A DNA stretch of 64,000 nucleotides. It comes from Nocardia spumae. GTDB taxonomy: Bacteria > Actinomycetota > Actinomycetes > Mycobacteriales > Mycobacteriaceae. Both the position numbers and the translations under genes were made by a program. Below the pieces are notes generated by a model that had not been told where the DNA came from, made no database searches, and was given only the letters and a program-made list of their open reading frames with translations. The stretch is taken from contig NZ_JAJFZL010000001.1 in the NCBI RefSeq assembly GCF_020733635.1, positions 3,348,001 through 3,412,000 of the forward strand. The letters run 5' to 3'. Shown here in pieces: positions 33,056 through 41,113 of this stretch (its first letter is position 1; each line of letters begins with the position of its first letter).

Positions 33056-33067
33056 TGTAATTCTACA
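33056..33067. promoter_or_regulatory. TGTAATTCTACA palindrome before TetR paralogue B
   Basis: It matches the TGTAnnTCTACA form found upstream of paralogue A. A further half site (TTGTAGAC) follows at once. It is probably an auto- or cross-regulatory operator. Confidence 0.6.
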
Positions 33068-33367
33068 TTGTAGACAGACGGTGTTATAGGGTCTAGGCTG
33101 GCGGTTGCGAACCGGGTCGTGCGTCGGCCGATCGGACAATCCGGACGACCGGGGTCCGATGCGCATACCGGATACGGGACCATTCCGATGGCCATGAAAT
33201 ACAAGATCAATCACCGAGTTCGGGCAGCGAAGGCGTAGATGGCCGAGCCGGGAACGCCAGAGGAAGCGCGTTCGCACGCCGAGTCGCTCCTCGAGCGGGC
33301 AATCGGCGCGAGCGTCCGGCATCGGTTCGGGCGCACCGCGAGACCCGGCAATTCGAGGGTATGGACA
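33068..33367. other. 300-bp region before the desaturase
   Basis: This region holds the desaturase promoter. In-frame upstream codons exist from 33239, but the conserved N-terminus begins at 33368. I saw no clear operator. Confidence 0.4.
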
Positions 33368-34684
33368 ATGGCAATAACCGAAATCGGTGTCTACGCGCAC
33401 CTCCGTCCCGTCGATATCGAAGCGCTCGGCGATGAACTCGACGCGATCCGGCGTGACATCGTCGCACAGCGGGGCGCACGGGACGCGGCGTACATTCGCC
33501 GCACAATCACTTGTCAGCGGGGCCTGGACGTCACCTCTCGATTGGTCATCGCCCTGAGCCGGGGCACAGTGGGCTGGGCGCTGGGGACGGCCGGACTGGC
33601 GGTGGCCAAGAGTATCGAGAACATGGAGCTCGGCCACAATGTCGGTCACGGTCAATGGGATTGGATGAACGATCCCGAAATTCATTCCGGCACTTGGGAA
33701 TGGGATATGGCGGGGTTGTCGTCGCAATGGCGTTATGCCCACAATTTCCGCCACCACGTGTACACCAACGTCCTCGGTATGGACGACGATATCGGCTTCG
33801 GCGTGATGCGCGTGACCCGAGACCAGCCCTGGCGGCCTCGGCTACTGTTGCAGCCGCTCCAGAACTTCGTGCTGGCGGCCCTGTTCGAATGGGGGATCGC
33901 CCTGCACGACCTGTACTCCGAACGCGATCGTGCCGCCACCCCCGCGGGAAAGGCCGCGGAGACCAAGGCGTTCGTGCGAAAGATCGGCAGACAGCTCGGC
34001 AAGGACTATCTGCTGTTCCCGGCGCTGAGCGGGCGGCGGTGGCGCCGGACGCTGGCGGCGAACGCGGCGGCGAACGTGGCCCGCAACCTCTGGGCGTACG
34101 TGGTCATCTTCTGTGGCCACTTTCCCGACGGCGCGGAGAAATTCGAACCCGCCGTGGTCGAGGAGGAATCGAAGCCGGAGTGGTATTTGCGGCAGATGCT
34201 TGGCACCGCCAACTTCGACGCCGGGCCGTTGCTGGCGTTCCTGAGCGGAAATCTGTGCTACCAGATCGAACACCATCTCTTCCCGGACCTGCCCAGCAAC
34301 CGCTACGCCGAAATGAGTCACCGGGTGCGAGCGCTGTGCGCTGAATACGACCTCCCGTACACGACCGGCCCGCTGCTGCGCCAATATCTGCTCACTCTGC
34401 GCACCATCACGAAACTGGCCCTACCGGACCGCTTCCTCATCGCGACCAGTGACGATGCGCCCGAGACGGCCTCGGAGAAGAAATTCCGAGACCGCAACGA
34501 ATGCGGTGACGGCCGCCCCGGAACCGCCCCCGGCTCGACGGGCCGCAGTGGCCTGCGCTCGGCGCTGCGCGCATTGGCGAGGCAATCGGGGCCGCTCGGA
34601 CGGAGAAGATCGCAGGTGCGCAGAGTCGAACCAGCGGATCTCCCCGTGCCGAGTCGAGCCCTCGAGGTGGCCGGTTGCGTATGA
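33368..34684 (+). CDS. desA3: acyl-CoA (stearoyl) delta-9 desaturase, DesA3 type
   Basis: The 438-residue membrane di-iron desaturase closely follows mycobacterial DesA3: MAITEIGVYAHLRPVDIEAL, then ENMELGHNVGHGQWDWMNDP (His box 1), HNFRHHVYTNVLGMDDDIG (box 2) and QIEHHLFPDLPSNRYAEMSH (box 3). DesA3 converts stearoyl-CoA to oleoyl-CoA with an oxidoreductase partner, which is not adjacent here. The conserved DDAPETASEKKF tail is followed by a 55-residue basic extension. The ATG at 33368 matches the family start. Confidence 0.92.
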   Translation: MAITEIGVYAHLRPVDIEALGDELDAIRRDIVAQRGARDAAYIRRTITCQRGLDVTSRLVIALSRGTVGWALGTAGLAVAKSIENMELGHNVGHGQWDWMNDPEIHSGTWEWDMAGLSSQWRYAHNFRHHVYTNVLGMDDDIGFGVMRVTRDQPWRPRLLLQPLQNFVLAALFEWGIALHDLYSERDRAATPAGKAAETKAFVRKIGRQLGKDYLLFPALSGRRWRRTLAANAAANVARNLWAYVVIFCGHFPDGAEKFEPAVVEEESKPEWYLRQMLGTANFDAGPLLAFLSGNLCYQIEHHLFPDLPSNRYAEMSHRVRALCAEYDLPYTTGPLLRQYLLTLRTITKLALPDRFLIATSDDAPETASEKKFRDRNECGDGRPGTAPGSTGRSGLRSALRALARQSGPLGRRRSQVRRVEPADLPVPSRALEVAGCV

Positions 34685-34734
34685 CGCACGCCGATCCGAG
34701 GCCGTACGCGGGGGCCATGACAGGAGTACCGACC

Positions 34735-35187
34735 ATGACATCACAATCGAACGCGTTCGAGGTTTGCCGACGGGAGTGGGCGACCCGCCGGGTGCGGCTG
34801 GAGTTCGATGTCGCGGACACAATGGCCGACGGTGTGTGGTGGCCGTACAGCCGCGACCTCGCCGCGGAACTCGCGGGTCTGTTCGCGGCGCTGCGGCCGG
34901 GCTTCGGGCCGATCCGGCGCGTGATCTACCACCTCGACGAATGGTCCACCGCCCCAGGCGAACTGGTATGCCGCGGACGGCGTGTCCGGCTCGACGGTTA
35001 CCGGCTCCGGCAAACGCGCACCCTCGTCATCGTCGGGATCGACGCGACACTGACCCTTCGGCTCCTCGCTCCGGCCGCGGCCACGACGGGCGCGGGCAGG
35101 CGCCAGGATTCCGAAGACCGCGCGGCGCCCGATATCGAGGCATGGCTCGGAGCCCGGCGGCGGATTACGCCACGGCGCCGCCGATGA
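34735..35187 (+). CDS. DUF5994 family protein
   Basis: The 150-residue protein has the family pattern RLEFDVADTMADGVWWPYSR then DLAAELAGLFAALRPGFGPI and RRVIYHLDEWSTAPGELVCR. It is soluble, with a basic C-terminal tail. Its function is unknown; relatives are common in mycobacteria and Nocardia. CAGGAG precedes the ATG. Confidence 0.8.
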   Translation: MTSQSNAFEVCRREWATRRVRLEFDVADTMADGVWWPYSRDLAAELAGLFAALRPGFGPIRRVIYHLDEWSTAPGELVCRGRRVRLDGYRLRQTRTLVIVGIDATLTLRLLAPAAATTGAGRRQDSEDRAAPDIEAWLGARRRITPRRRR

Positions 35188-35240
35188 GGTCGGCGGGGGC
35201 CGAGTCCACTGGAAGTACCCAACAGATCCGAGGGATCGCC

Positions 35241-35552
35241 ATGATTGTCATCATCGGACTCGTCATCCTTGTCGCCGCTGTACTCGTCGGTGTCGCGGGA
35301 GTGTTCGCCAACAGCGGCTCCGCGCACACACTGACCGACGACTTCGCGGTGTTCGGCTAACACGTCACCGGTTCGACCGGGGTGCTGTTCCTCTACGGCA
35401 TAGTGGTCGGCGGCATCGGAGTCGCCGGCCTGGCACGTCTGCTCGGCACCACCGATGTCACCGGTGCCGCGCCCGCACCGTACCCCGGTGATCAGCCGGC
35501 GCCCCATCGCCGCGGTCTGAGTCAGATGTTCGGTCGCTCCGGCGCTCGATAG
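35241..35552 (+). pseudogene. small membrane protein gene interrupted by in-frame TAA
   Basis: The frame starts MIVIIGLVILVAAVLVGVAG and reaches FAVFG, then meets TAA at 35358-35360. In the same frame it continues HVTGSTGVLFLYGIVVGGIG and a polar tail to TAG at 35550-35552. The family, a two-helix membrane protein of actinobacteria, has FGYHVTGSTGxLFLYG here, so the TAA replaces a Tyr codon (TAC to TAA). The intact product would have about 103 residues. As it stands only a 39-residue one-helix peptide is made, unless the stop is read through or is a sequencing error. Confidence 0.8.
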
Positions 35553-35577
35553 AAACTCCCCTCGTGACCGTCCTCGA

Positions 35578-35634
35578 ACCCTGACCATCGCATCGCGATA
35601 ACGCCGCACAGCGTGGCTATCGCGTGGTCAGGGT
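35578..35634. terminator. large compound stem-loop between convergent genes
   Basis: The outer arms ACCCTGACCA (35578-35587) and TGGTCAGGGT (35625-35634) are 10 bp. The inner arms CGCGATA and TATCGCG are 7 bp, then ACGC/GCGT, around loop CGCACA. It overlaps the last codons of the PurN-like gene. It probably terminates that gene and the opposing one. Confidence 0.7.
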
Positions 35635-36242
35635 CGACTATCGAGGTAGAGATGGTGGCCGGTGGCGATCTGCTGAACGACCAGCGGCAGGAGAGTGTGC
35701 TCCGCGGTGAGCACACGCGCGGCGAGTGTGTCGACGGTGTCGGCGGCGAGCACCGGAACCTCGAGCTGGGCGATCACCGCGCCGGTGTCGTATTCGTCGT
35801 CGACGATGTGGACCGACGGGCCGCTGACGGTGTCGCCGGAGTCCAGAACTGCTTGGTGAACGTGGTTTGCATACATCCCGGGCCCGCCGAAGCGCGGCAA
35901 GAGCGCGGGGTGGATGTTGAGAATGTTGGGCGCGAACTGCTTTCGAGTTCGCGGGCCGAGCTTCTTCATATAGCCGGCCGTGACGACCAACTCGACCGAA
36001 TGCTCGACGAACATCGCACGAATTGCTTCGTCGAGTTGATCGGGACCGGGGTGGGTCTTGCCGGAGAGATGCCGGGTCGCGATCCGGTGCTCCCGCGCAT
36101 ACGCCAATCCAGGCGAGCCACTGTTGTTGCTGATCACGGCCACTACCTCGAACCGCGCCGCGGGTTCGGCCGCGGCACGGTGCAGAGCTCGAAGGTTGGA
36201 GCCGTTGTGCGAGACGAGGACACCGACGCGGAGCTTGGGCAT
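35628..36242 (-). CDS. phosphoribosylglycinamide formyltransferase-like protein (PurN family)
   Basis: The 204-residue product begins MPKLRVGVLVSHNGSNLRAL. It retains the catalytic triad region: VVAVISNNSGSPGLAYAREH, the His in NILNIHPALLPRFGGPGMY and the Asp in SVHIVDDEYDTGAVIAQ. GARTs transfer a formyl group from 10-formyl-THF to GAR. A housekeeping purN is normally next to purH, which is not here, so this may be a second copy with another amine substrate. GMYANHVHQAVL resembles GARTs. Confidence 0.82.
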   Translation of the reverse strand: MPKLRVGVLVSHNGSNLRALHRAAAEPAARFEVVAVISNNSGSPGLAYAREHRIATRHLSGKTHPGPDQLDEAIRAMFVEHSVELVVTAGYMKKLGPRTRKQFAPNILNIHPALLPRFGGPGMYANHVHQAVLDSGDTVSGPSVHIVDDEYDTGAVIAQLEVPVLAADTVDTLAARVLTAEHTLLPLVVQQIATGHHLYLDSRP

Positions 36243-36390
36243 GAACAGCAAGCTTTCCAGCTCCGGTGACCGGACGCATTCTCCGCTCAGCGCGACCCTG
36301 CGGGGGCTGTCGATCTCGCGGGCCTGTTGTCTGCGCGGTGAATTGATGACTCCTCGAGCCCGCGATCGATGCTTCGATACCGGCCGGAGT

Positions 36391-36876
36391 TCACACGGTG
36401 TCGGCGCTGGTGTCGACCCGGGGTTCGGTATGCAGCAGTCCAGGTGATGTCGCGAAGCCGTGGCGGGTGTAGGCGTTGACGGCGTTCTTGGTGGACTGGA
36501 CGGTCACGCGTTCGAGTCCGAGTCGACCGGCGAGGTCGACAACGGCATCGATGAGCCGGCCGCCGAGTCCATCGTTTCGGCGTTCCGGGATCACGTACAT
36601 GCTCTGCAGATCGCCCATGGCTCGATCTCGCGAGAGCACGCCTGGAACTCGCGGGGTGATCGCCAGCCATGCCATCCCGATGAATGCCTCGTCTTCGATC
36701 AAGACCAGGCAGTGGTGGGAGGCTCGGTGATCTCGTGCCCAGGAGGCGAAGCTTTCGATGAACTCCTCCTGTGGCCCGGGAGGCGTGCCCTGGTTTTCCA
36801 GGAACCACCGCCAGCGCAGTTGGGCCACGGCGGCCAGTTCGTCGTCTTCGGCGGGGCGAATCGTGGTCGTACTCAT
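36391..36876 (-). CDS. GNAT family N-acetyltransferase
   Basis: The 161-residue protein starts MSTTTIRPAEDDELAAVAQL. The acetyl-CoA site reads MYVIPERRNDGLGGRLIDAV and the C-terminal part LGLERVTVQSTKNAVNAYTR then HGF is typical. The substrate is unknown. It lies 37 bp downstream of alkB on the same strand. Confidence 0.85.
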   Translation of the reverse strand: MSTTTIRPAEDDELAAVAQLRWRWFLENQGTPPGPQEEFIESFASWARDHRASHHCLVLIEDEAFIGMAWLAITPRVPGVLSRDRAMGDLQSMYVIPERRNDGLGGRLIDAVVDLAGRLGLERVTVQSTKNAVNAYTRHGFATSPGLLHTEPRVDTSADTV

Positions 36877-36913
36877 GCGGGCATCGTGGCACGGTGCCGC
36901 AGTCGATTTCGCG

Positions 36914-38071
36914 TCAGCTCGCCAGTCCGTAGGACGCCAGAATGCGCTCGCGCTTGTGCGGTGCGATATTGGCGCGGGTCACGTCTCCGTCGTAGTGCGC
37001 GCGCACTCGCGGGTCCATCACTCGCCGCCACAACGGCGGCACCGCGGCCAGCAAGATCATGGTGGCGTACCCCGCTGGTAGTTGCGGAGCCTCCTGAGTG
37101 CTGCGCAGGGTTTGGTAGCGCCGGCCCGGATTCGCGTGGTGGTCGCTGTGGCGCTGCAGGTGGAACAGGAAGATGTTGGTGACCAGGCGATCGGAGTTCC
37201 AGCTGTCGGCCGGTGAGCAGCGGGCCCAACGGCCACTGGGGAGCCGGCTCCGCAACAGTCCGTAGTGCTCGACGTAGTTGACCGTTTCCAGCAGGCAGAA
37301 TCCGATCACGGCCTGCAGCAGCAGGTACGGCAGGATGCCGAGACCGAAAACCAGCATCAGCGCACCGAACAGGACCACTGTCATCGACCAGGCCTGCAGG
37401 ATGTTGTTGTGCACCGACCACCAGCGTAAGCCTCTGCGCTGCAGCCGATCACGTTCGATGTGGATGGCGGAGCGGAAGCCGCCGCCGATACTGCGGGGCA
37501 GAAACATCCACAACGACTCACCCAATCGGGCGCTGGCCGGATCCTGCGGAGTCGCGACTCGGGCATGGTGTCCCTTGTTGTGCTCGACGAAGAAATGGCC
37601 GTACCCGGATTGAGCCAGCGCGATCTTGGCGAGCCAGCGTTCGGATCGCTCGACGCGATGCCCCAGTTCGTGGGCGGCGTTGATTCCGATGCCGCTGACG
37701 AGGCCGAGCGTCGCGGCCAGGCCGAGTTTGTCGATCAGGTCGAGTTCCGGACCGGCCCACAGGTAGGCCGCGATCGCGAGCCCCGCCAGTTGGATCGGCA
37801 GGAACAGGTAGGTGCACCAGCGGTAGTACCGGTCGCGGGACAGGCGCTCGTAGTCCTCGTCGCGCGGGTTGGAGTCGTCGTCGCCGACCATGATGTCCAG
37901 CAGCGGAATCATGATCAGCACGATGATGGGCCCGATCCACCAGAAGGCTTCGATTCCGGTGTGGGCGACCAGCTGGGACGGGAGTAAGGCACATCCCGGC
38001 GCGATCAAGCCCAGCATCCACAGGTATCTCTTGGAATCCAGTGACCTCGCACGCGAACCAAGAGAAGACAA
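36914..38071 (-). CDS. alkB: alkane 1-monooxygenase (AlkB)
   Basis: The 385-residue protein carries the AlkB histidine clusters: NAAHELGHRVERSERWLAKI, FFVEHNKGHHARVATPQDPA followed by SARLGES, and LQRHSDHHANPGRRYQTLRS, plus the signature NYVEHYGLLRSRL. About six membrane helices are visible. It terminally hydroxylates n-alkanes and needs rubredoxin electrons. No rubredoxin or rubredoxin reductase gene is adjacent, which is unusual for actinobacterial alkB. The start is taken as TTG 38071 because GGAGG lies 8 bp upstream and MSSLGSRARSLDSKRYLW fits the family. No in-frame ATG precedes the first helix. Confidence 0.9.
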   Translation of the reverse strand: MSSLGSRARSLDSKRYLWMLGLIAPGCALLPSQLVAHTGIEAFWWIGPIIVLIMIPLLDIMVGDDDSNPRDEDYERLSRDRYYRWCTYLFLPIQLAGLAIAAYLWAGPELDLIDKLGLAATLGLVSGIGINAAHELGHRVERSERWLAKIALAQSGYGHFFVEHNKGHHARVATPQDPASARLGESLWMFLPRSIGGGFRSAIHIERDRLQRRGLRWWSVHNNILQAWSMTVVLFGALMLVFGLGILPYLLLQAVIGFCLLETVNYVEHYGLLRSRLPSGRWARCSPADSWNSDRLVTNIFLFHLQRHSDHHANPGRRYQTLRSTQEAPQLPAGYATMILLAAVPPLWRRVMDPRVRAHYDGDVTRANIAPHKRERILASYGLAS

Positions 38072-38538
38072 TGATCCATCCTCCACCCGACGGACCCGAC
38101 CTGCGGCCAGATCGGGATTATGACAGATAATAGGAGATGATCTTGAAATCGTTACGCGACGAGGAGATTTCAGGGACGTTTGCCAACCCGTTTGTGTCCG
38201 GCCACTGGCTGGAATGCGGCCGTGAGCGGCCGAGAACTCCGGTTCGATTCCTCCGCGAGCGAACTCGGCCGGGTCCCGTTTTGTACGGCAGGCGGTCAGC
38301 GGGGACGGATCGTCGACTCCGACGGACAGTGGGCTCACTGCGGTGGTCCACCTCGTTCGCATCCACCAGCGTGCAGGGGTATCGCCCAGTAGAGCCGCCC
38401 CGAACCAGCTGATGCGCAGCTACGCCACCCGTTGCGCACAGCTGCGTCCCGCGTTCCGGCTACCGCGGCGGGGCTGCCCGCTCAGCGCACGCAGCGCCCA
38501 TCAACCGTGTTGTCTCCCCGGGGCTTTCGCTCGCGTTG
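38072..38538. other. 467-bp region without a supported gene
   Basis: This stretch includes the alkB promoter. A CGGCCG-TGAG-CGGCCG hairpin lies near 38219. I saw no regulator gene and no family match in the open frames. Confidence 0.45.
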
Positions 38539-38638
38539 TCAGGCGTCGGCGGCCGCGGGCGACAGGCCCAGCTGGGTCAGGAAGGCGGCGTTGTCCCAGA
38601 GTTGGGTGTCACGCTCGGGCGAGGTGGTCGGTCGTCAT
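38539..38638 (-). pseudogene. decayed gene downstream of the SDR
   Basis: An ATG at 38638 overlaps the SDR stop as ATGA and reads MTTDHLARA before a stop. In the next frame the same stretch reads ERDTQLWDNAAFLTQLGLSP followed by AAADA and a stop at 38539, which looks like a genuine C-terminus. An internal deletion or frameshift seems to have joined the head and tail of one gene. The family is unknown. Confidence 0.5.
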
Positions 38639-39537
38639 CGGGGCCCCTGCTCGCGAGTTCGGTTGGGCGCAGCGGTGGATGCCGCGGTGTGGTCGGCCGC
38701 GTGGCGTTCGATGCGGTCGAGGTAGGCGCGGCGGACGGCGGCGTCGATCCCGGTCAGAGCGCGCCGATCGTCGACGAGGCGCCGGACGGCGTTTTCGATG
38801 AATCGGGGAACGAGCGTCTGCACCGCGGTCCACCCCGGTGCGAGCCAGCCGGGCACCGAGACCCGCTCGCGGCGGTGACGCACACTGTCCACCACCGCCG
38901 CGGCGACGTCTTCGGGATCGACGGTGGGCATACCTTTGCCCAGGGGTGCCCCCGAGGCCAGTTCGGTGCGAACCGCTGAGGGCAGGACCGCGGTGACGGT
39001 GACGCCGGTGCCGCTGTATTCGCGGCGTGCGGCCAGCGACAACCCGAGGGCGGCGAACTTGGATCCGTTGTAGGTGACCATGCCCGCGAGCGGGATCATG
39101 CCGGCCATCGAGGCCACGTTGACGATGTGGCCACGTCCTGCTTCGACCATGCCGGGCAGTACCGCGCGCATGCCGTTGACGACCCCGCGCACGTTGACGT
39201 CGAGGATCAGGTCGGTGGTCGCCTCGGATTCGTCGACGAAGCTGCCCAACGGCATCACCCCCGCGTTGTTGACCAGGATGTCGATCCGGCCCTCGGCCTC
39301 GATGACCCGGGTGAGGAATTCGCGCCAGGAATCGACGCTCGTCACGTCGAGGGTTCCGCTCGAGCAGTGCGGCAGTCGCGCGGCGGTGGCGGCGGCGACA
39401 TCGGTGTCGATGTCGCCGATCCACACGTGGGCACCGCGGGCAGTGAACGCTTCCGCGGTAGCGGCGCCGATTCCGCGCCCGCCGCCGGTGATCACGACGA
39501 CGGCGCCGTCCAGGTTGATGCGGGAAGTATCAGACAT
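38635..39537 (-). CDS. short-chain dehydrogenase/reductase
   Basis: The 300-residue product has the NAD(P) motif VVVITGGGRGIGAATAEAFT, DILVNNAGVMPLG, the catalytic Ser in GHIVNVASMAG and YNGSK as YxxxK. It starts 12 bp after the BVMO stop (GGGGAC before the ATG). With the monooxygenase and patatin it probably forms an alcohol-to-ketone-to-ester degradation route. Confidence 0.9.
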   Translation of the reverse strand: MSDTSRINLDGAVVVITGGGRGIGAATAEAFTARGAHVWIGDIDTDVAAATAARLPHCSSGTLDVTSVDSWREFLTRVIEAEGRIDILVNNAGVMPLGSFVDESEATTDLILDVNVRGVVNGMRAVLPGMVEAGRGHIVNVASMAGMIPLAGMVTYNGSKFAALGLSLAARREYSGTGVTVTAVLPSAVRTELASGAPLGKGMPTVDPEDVAAAVVDSVRHRRERVSVPGWLAPGWTAVQTLVPRFIENAVRRLVDDRRALTGIDAAVRRAYLDRIERHAADHTAASTAAPNRTREQGPR

Positions 39538-39549
39538 CGTTGTCCCCAT

Positions 39550-41010
39550 TCAGGTGGTGGTGAAGTCGCGGTCGTCGGGCTCGGTGAGCATGGCGGTCAT
39601 GGTTTTGCGGTCGAAGGGCCACAGGTCGATGGTGTTCTCCTCGGTGAAGTACCAGGAATCGCAACCGGTGTTCCACACGGTCGGTGCCATCGCCTCGGCG
39701 ACGCTGTCGTTGAATCGGACGGTCGCTTCCTCGGTCACTTCCACGGTGTCGAGCTCGCTGTCGCGGAAGCGTTCCAGCCACCGGGTGATGTAGCGGGCGG
39801 TCACCTCGGCGGAGTACTGCAACGAGATCGACCCGGTGGGCGAGTTCGGCCCGAGGACGGTGAACAGGTTAGGGAAACCGGGGATCGCGGTCATCCGGTA
39901 GGCGCGGGGGCCTTTCGCCCAGGCCTCGTCGATGCTCACACCGTCGCGGCCACGCAGGTTCATCGGGCGCATGTAGTTGTGTGGGTGGAAGCCCGTCGCG
40001 AAGACGATCACGTCGAGGTCGTGGTGGGTGCCTTCGGCGGTGCGGATTCCGGTTTCGGTGATCTCGCTGATCGCCTCGGTCACCAGGGCCGCGTTATCGG
40101 CGCCGATCGCGCGGTAGTACGTGCCCGAGAGCACCTGCCGCTTGCAGAACGGCTCGTAGTCGGGAGTCAACGCGGCACGTAACCCGCGCTCGCGGACCTG
40201 GGTCGTCAGTGACCAGCGGGCGAGTTGTTGCGCGGCTCGGCGTCGCCACGTCGGTTTCAACGCGATATCGGCCAGAATGCCCGAGGTCCACAACAGGCCG
40301 GCATAGAGGCGCCGATGCGCGGCGGGTGCGGCGGCGAGCAGTTGTGCGAACAGTCGCGGCTGCGGCAGGCCCATCGGCGCCCAGACCACCCACTGGGGTG
40401 TCCGGGCGAAGTGGGTCAGCTGTGCCGCCCGCGGTTGCAGCGCCGAGACCACTTGCACGCCGGTGGATCCGCTGCCGATCACCGCGACGCGCTTGCCGGC
40501 GGTCTCGATCGCATCGTCCCATCGGGCGGTGTGCACGACGGATCCGGTGAACCGCTCGATACCGGGGATGTCGGGAGTGAAGGGGTGGTGCAGCACGCCG
40601 GTGGCGGCGATGACGAAGTCGGCTCGCAACTCTCGGCCACCGGCGAGGGTGACGGTCCACCCGTCGGCGCCGTGGACGGCGTCGGTGACCTCGCTGTCGA
40701 GCACGAGGTGATCGTTCAGGCCGAACTGCTCGACCACGTCGCGGTGGTAGCGCTGGATCTCGCTGCCCTCGGCCCAGATTCGGGTCCAGTCGGGTTTGGG
40801 TGCGAAGCCGAACTGATAGATCTGGGACGGGACGTCACAGGTGAGGCCGGGGTACCGGTTCCAGTACCAGACCCCGCCGACGTCGGAGCCCTTCTCGACG
40901 ATGACGAAGTTCTCGAATCCGGCCTGCTTGAAGATCACAGCGGCGGTGATTCCGGCGACGCCGGCGCCGATGATGACGATCTTCGGGTCACGCGGTGCGG
41001 TCGTGGTCAC
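39550..41010 (-). CDS. Baeyer-Villiger-type flavin monooxygenase
   Basis: The 486-residue product contains the FAD motif IVIIGAGVAGITAAVIFKQA, WYWNRYPGLTCDVPSQIYQF, the BVMO fingerprint FTGSVVHTARWDD (FxGxxxHxxxW) and the NADPH motif VAVIGSGSTGVQVVSAL. FATGFHPHNYMRPM is the late flavin motif. It inserts oxygen into a ketone to form an ester or lactone; substrates in this branch include ketones and thioamides (EthA/MymA relatives). It starts with GTG and lies between patatin and SDR genes in one operon. Confidence 0.9.
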   Translation of the reverse strand: MTTTAPRDPKIVIIGAGVAGITAAVIFKQAGFENFVIVEKGSDVGGVWYWNRYPGLTCDVPSQIYQFGFAPKPDWTRIWAEGSEIQRYHRDVVEQFGLNDHLVLDSEVTDAVHGADGWTVTLAGGRELRADFVIAATGVLHHPFTPDIPGIERFTGSVVHTARWDDAIETAGKRVAVIGSGSTGVQVVSALQPRAAQLTHFARTPQWVVWAPMGLPQPRLFAQLLAAAPAAHRRLYAGLLWTSGILADIALKPTWRRRAAQQLARWSLTTQVRERGLRAALTPDYEPFCKRQVLSGTYYRAIGADNAALVTEAISEITETGIRTAEGTHHDLDVIVFATGFHPHNYMRPMNLRGRDGVSIDEAWAKGPRAYRMTAIPGFPNLFTVLGPNSPTGSISLQYSAEVTARYITRWLERFRDSELDTVEVTEEATVRFNDSVAEAMAPTVWNTGCDSWYFTEENTIDLWPFDRKTMTAMLTEPDDRDFTTT

Positions 41011-41113
41011 GGATGGTCGGCTTTCTCTGACAGATGGGCAAGGAGTTCAGCGCATCGGTGGCGGTGCGGCCCGGCGTCGGGGAGACGCGGCAATGCGGAA
41101 AGACGCCCGCGAT

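Noticed and set aside
38162..38275. tRNA-like T-arm (GGTTCGATTCC) near 38252
   Set aside because: The stem flanking the loop does not pair over five bases, and no acceptor, D-arm or anticodon arm can be folded around it.
38637..38652. Possible DosR-like palindrome GGGGCCCC near the SDR end
   Set aside because: It lacks the central spacing and the GAC/GTC elements of the box and lies inside a coding end.
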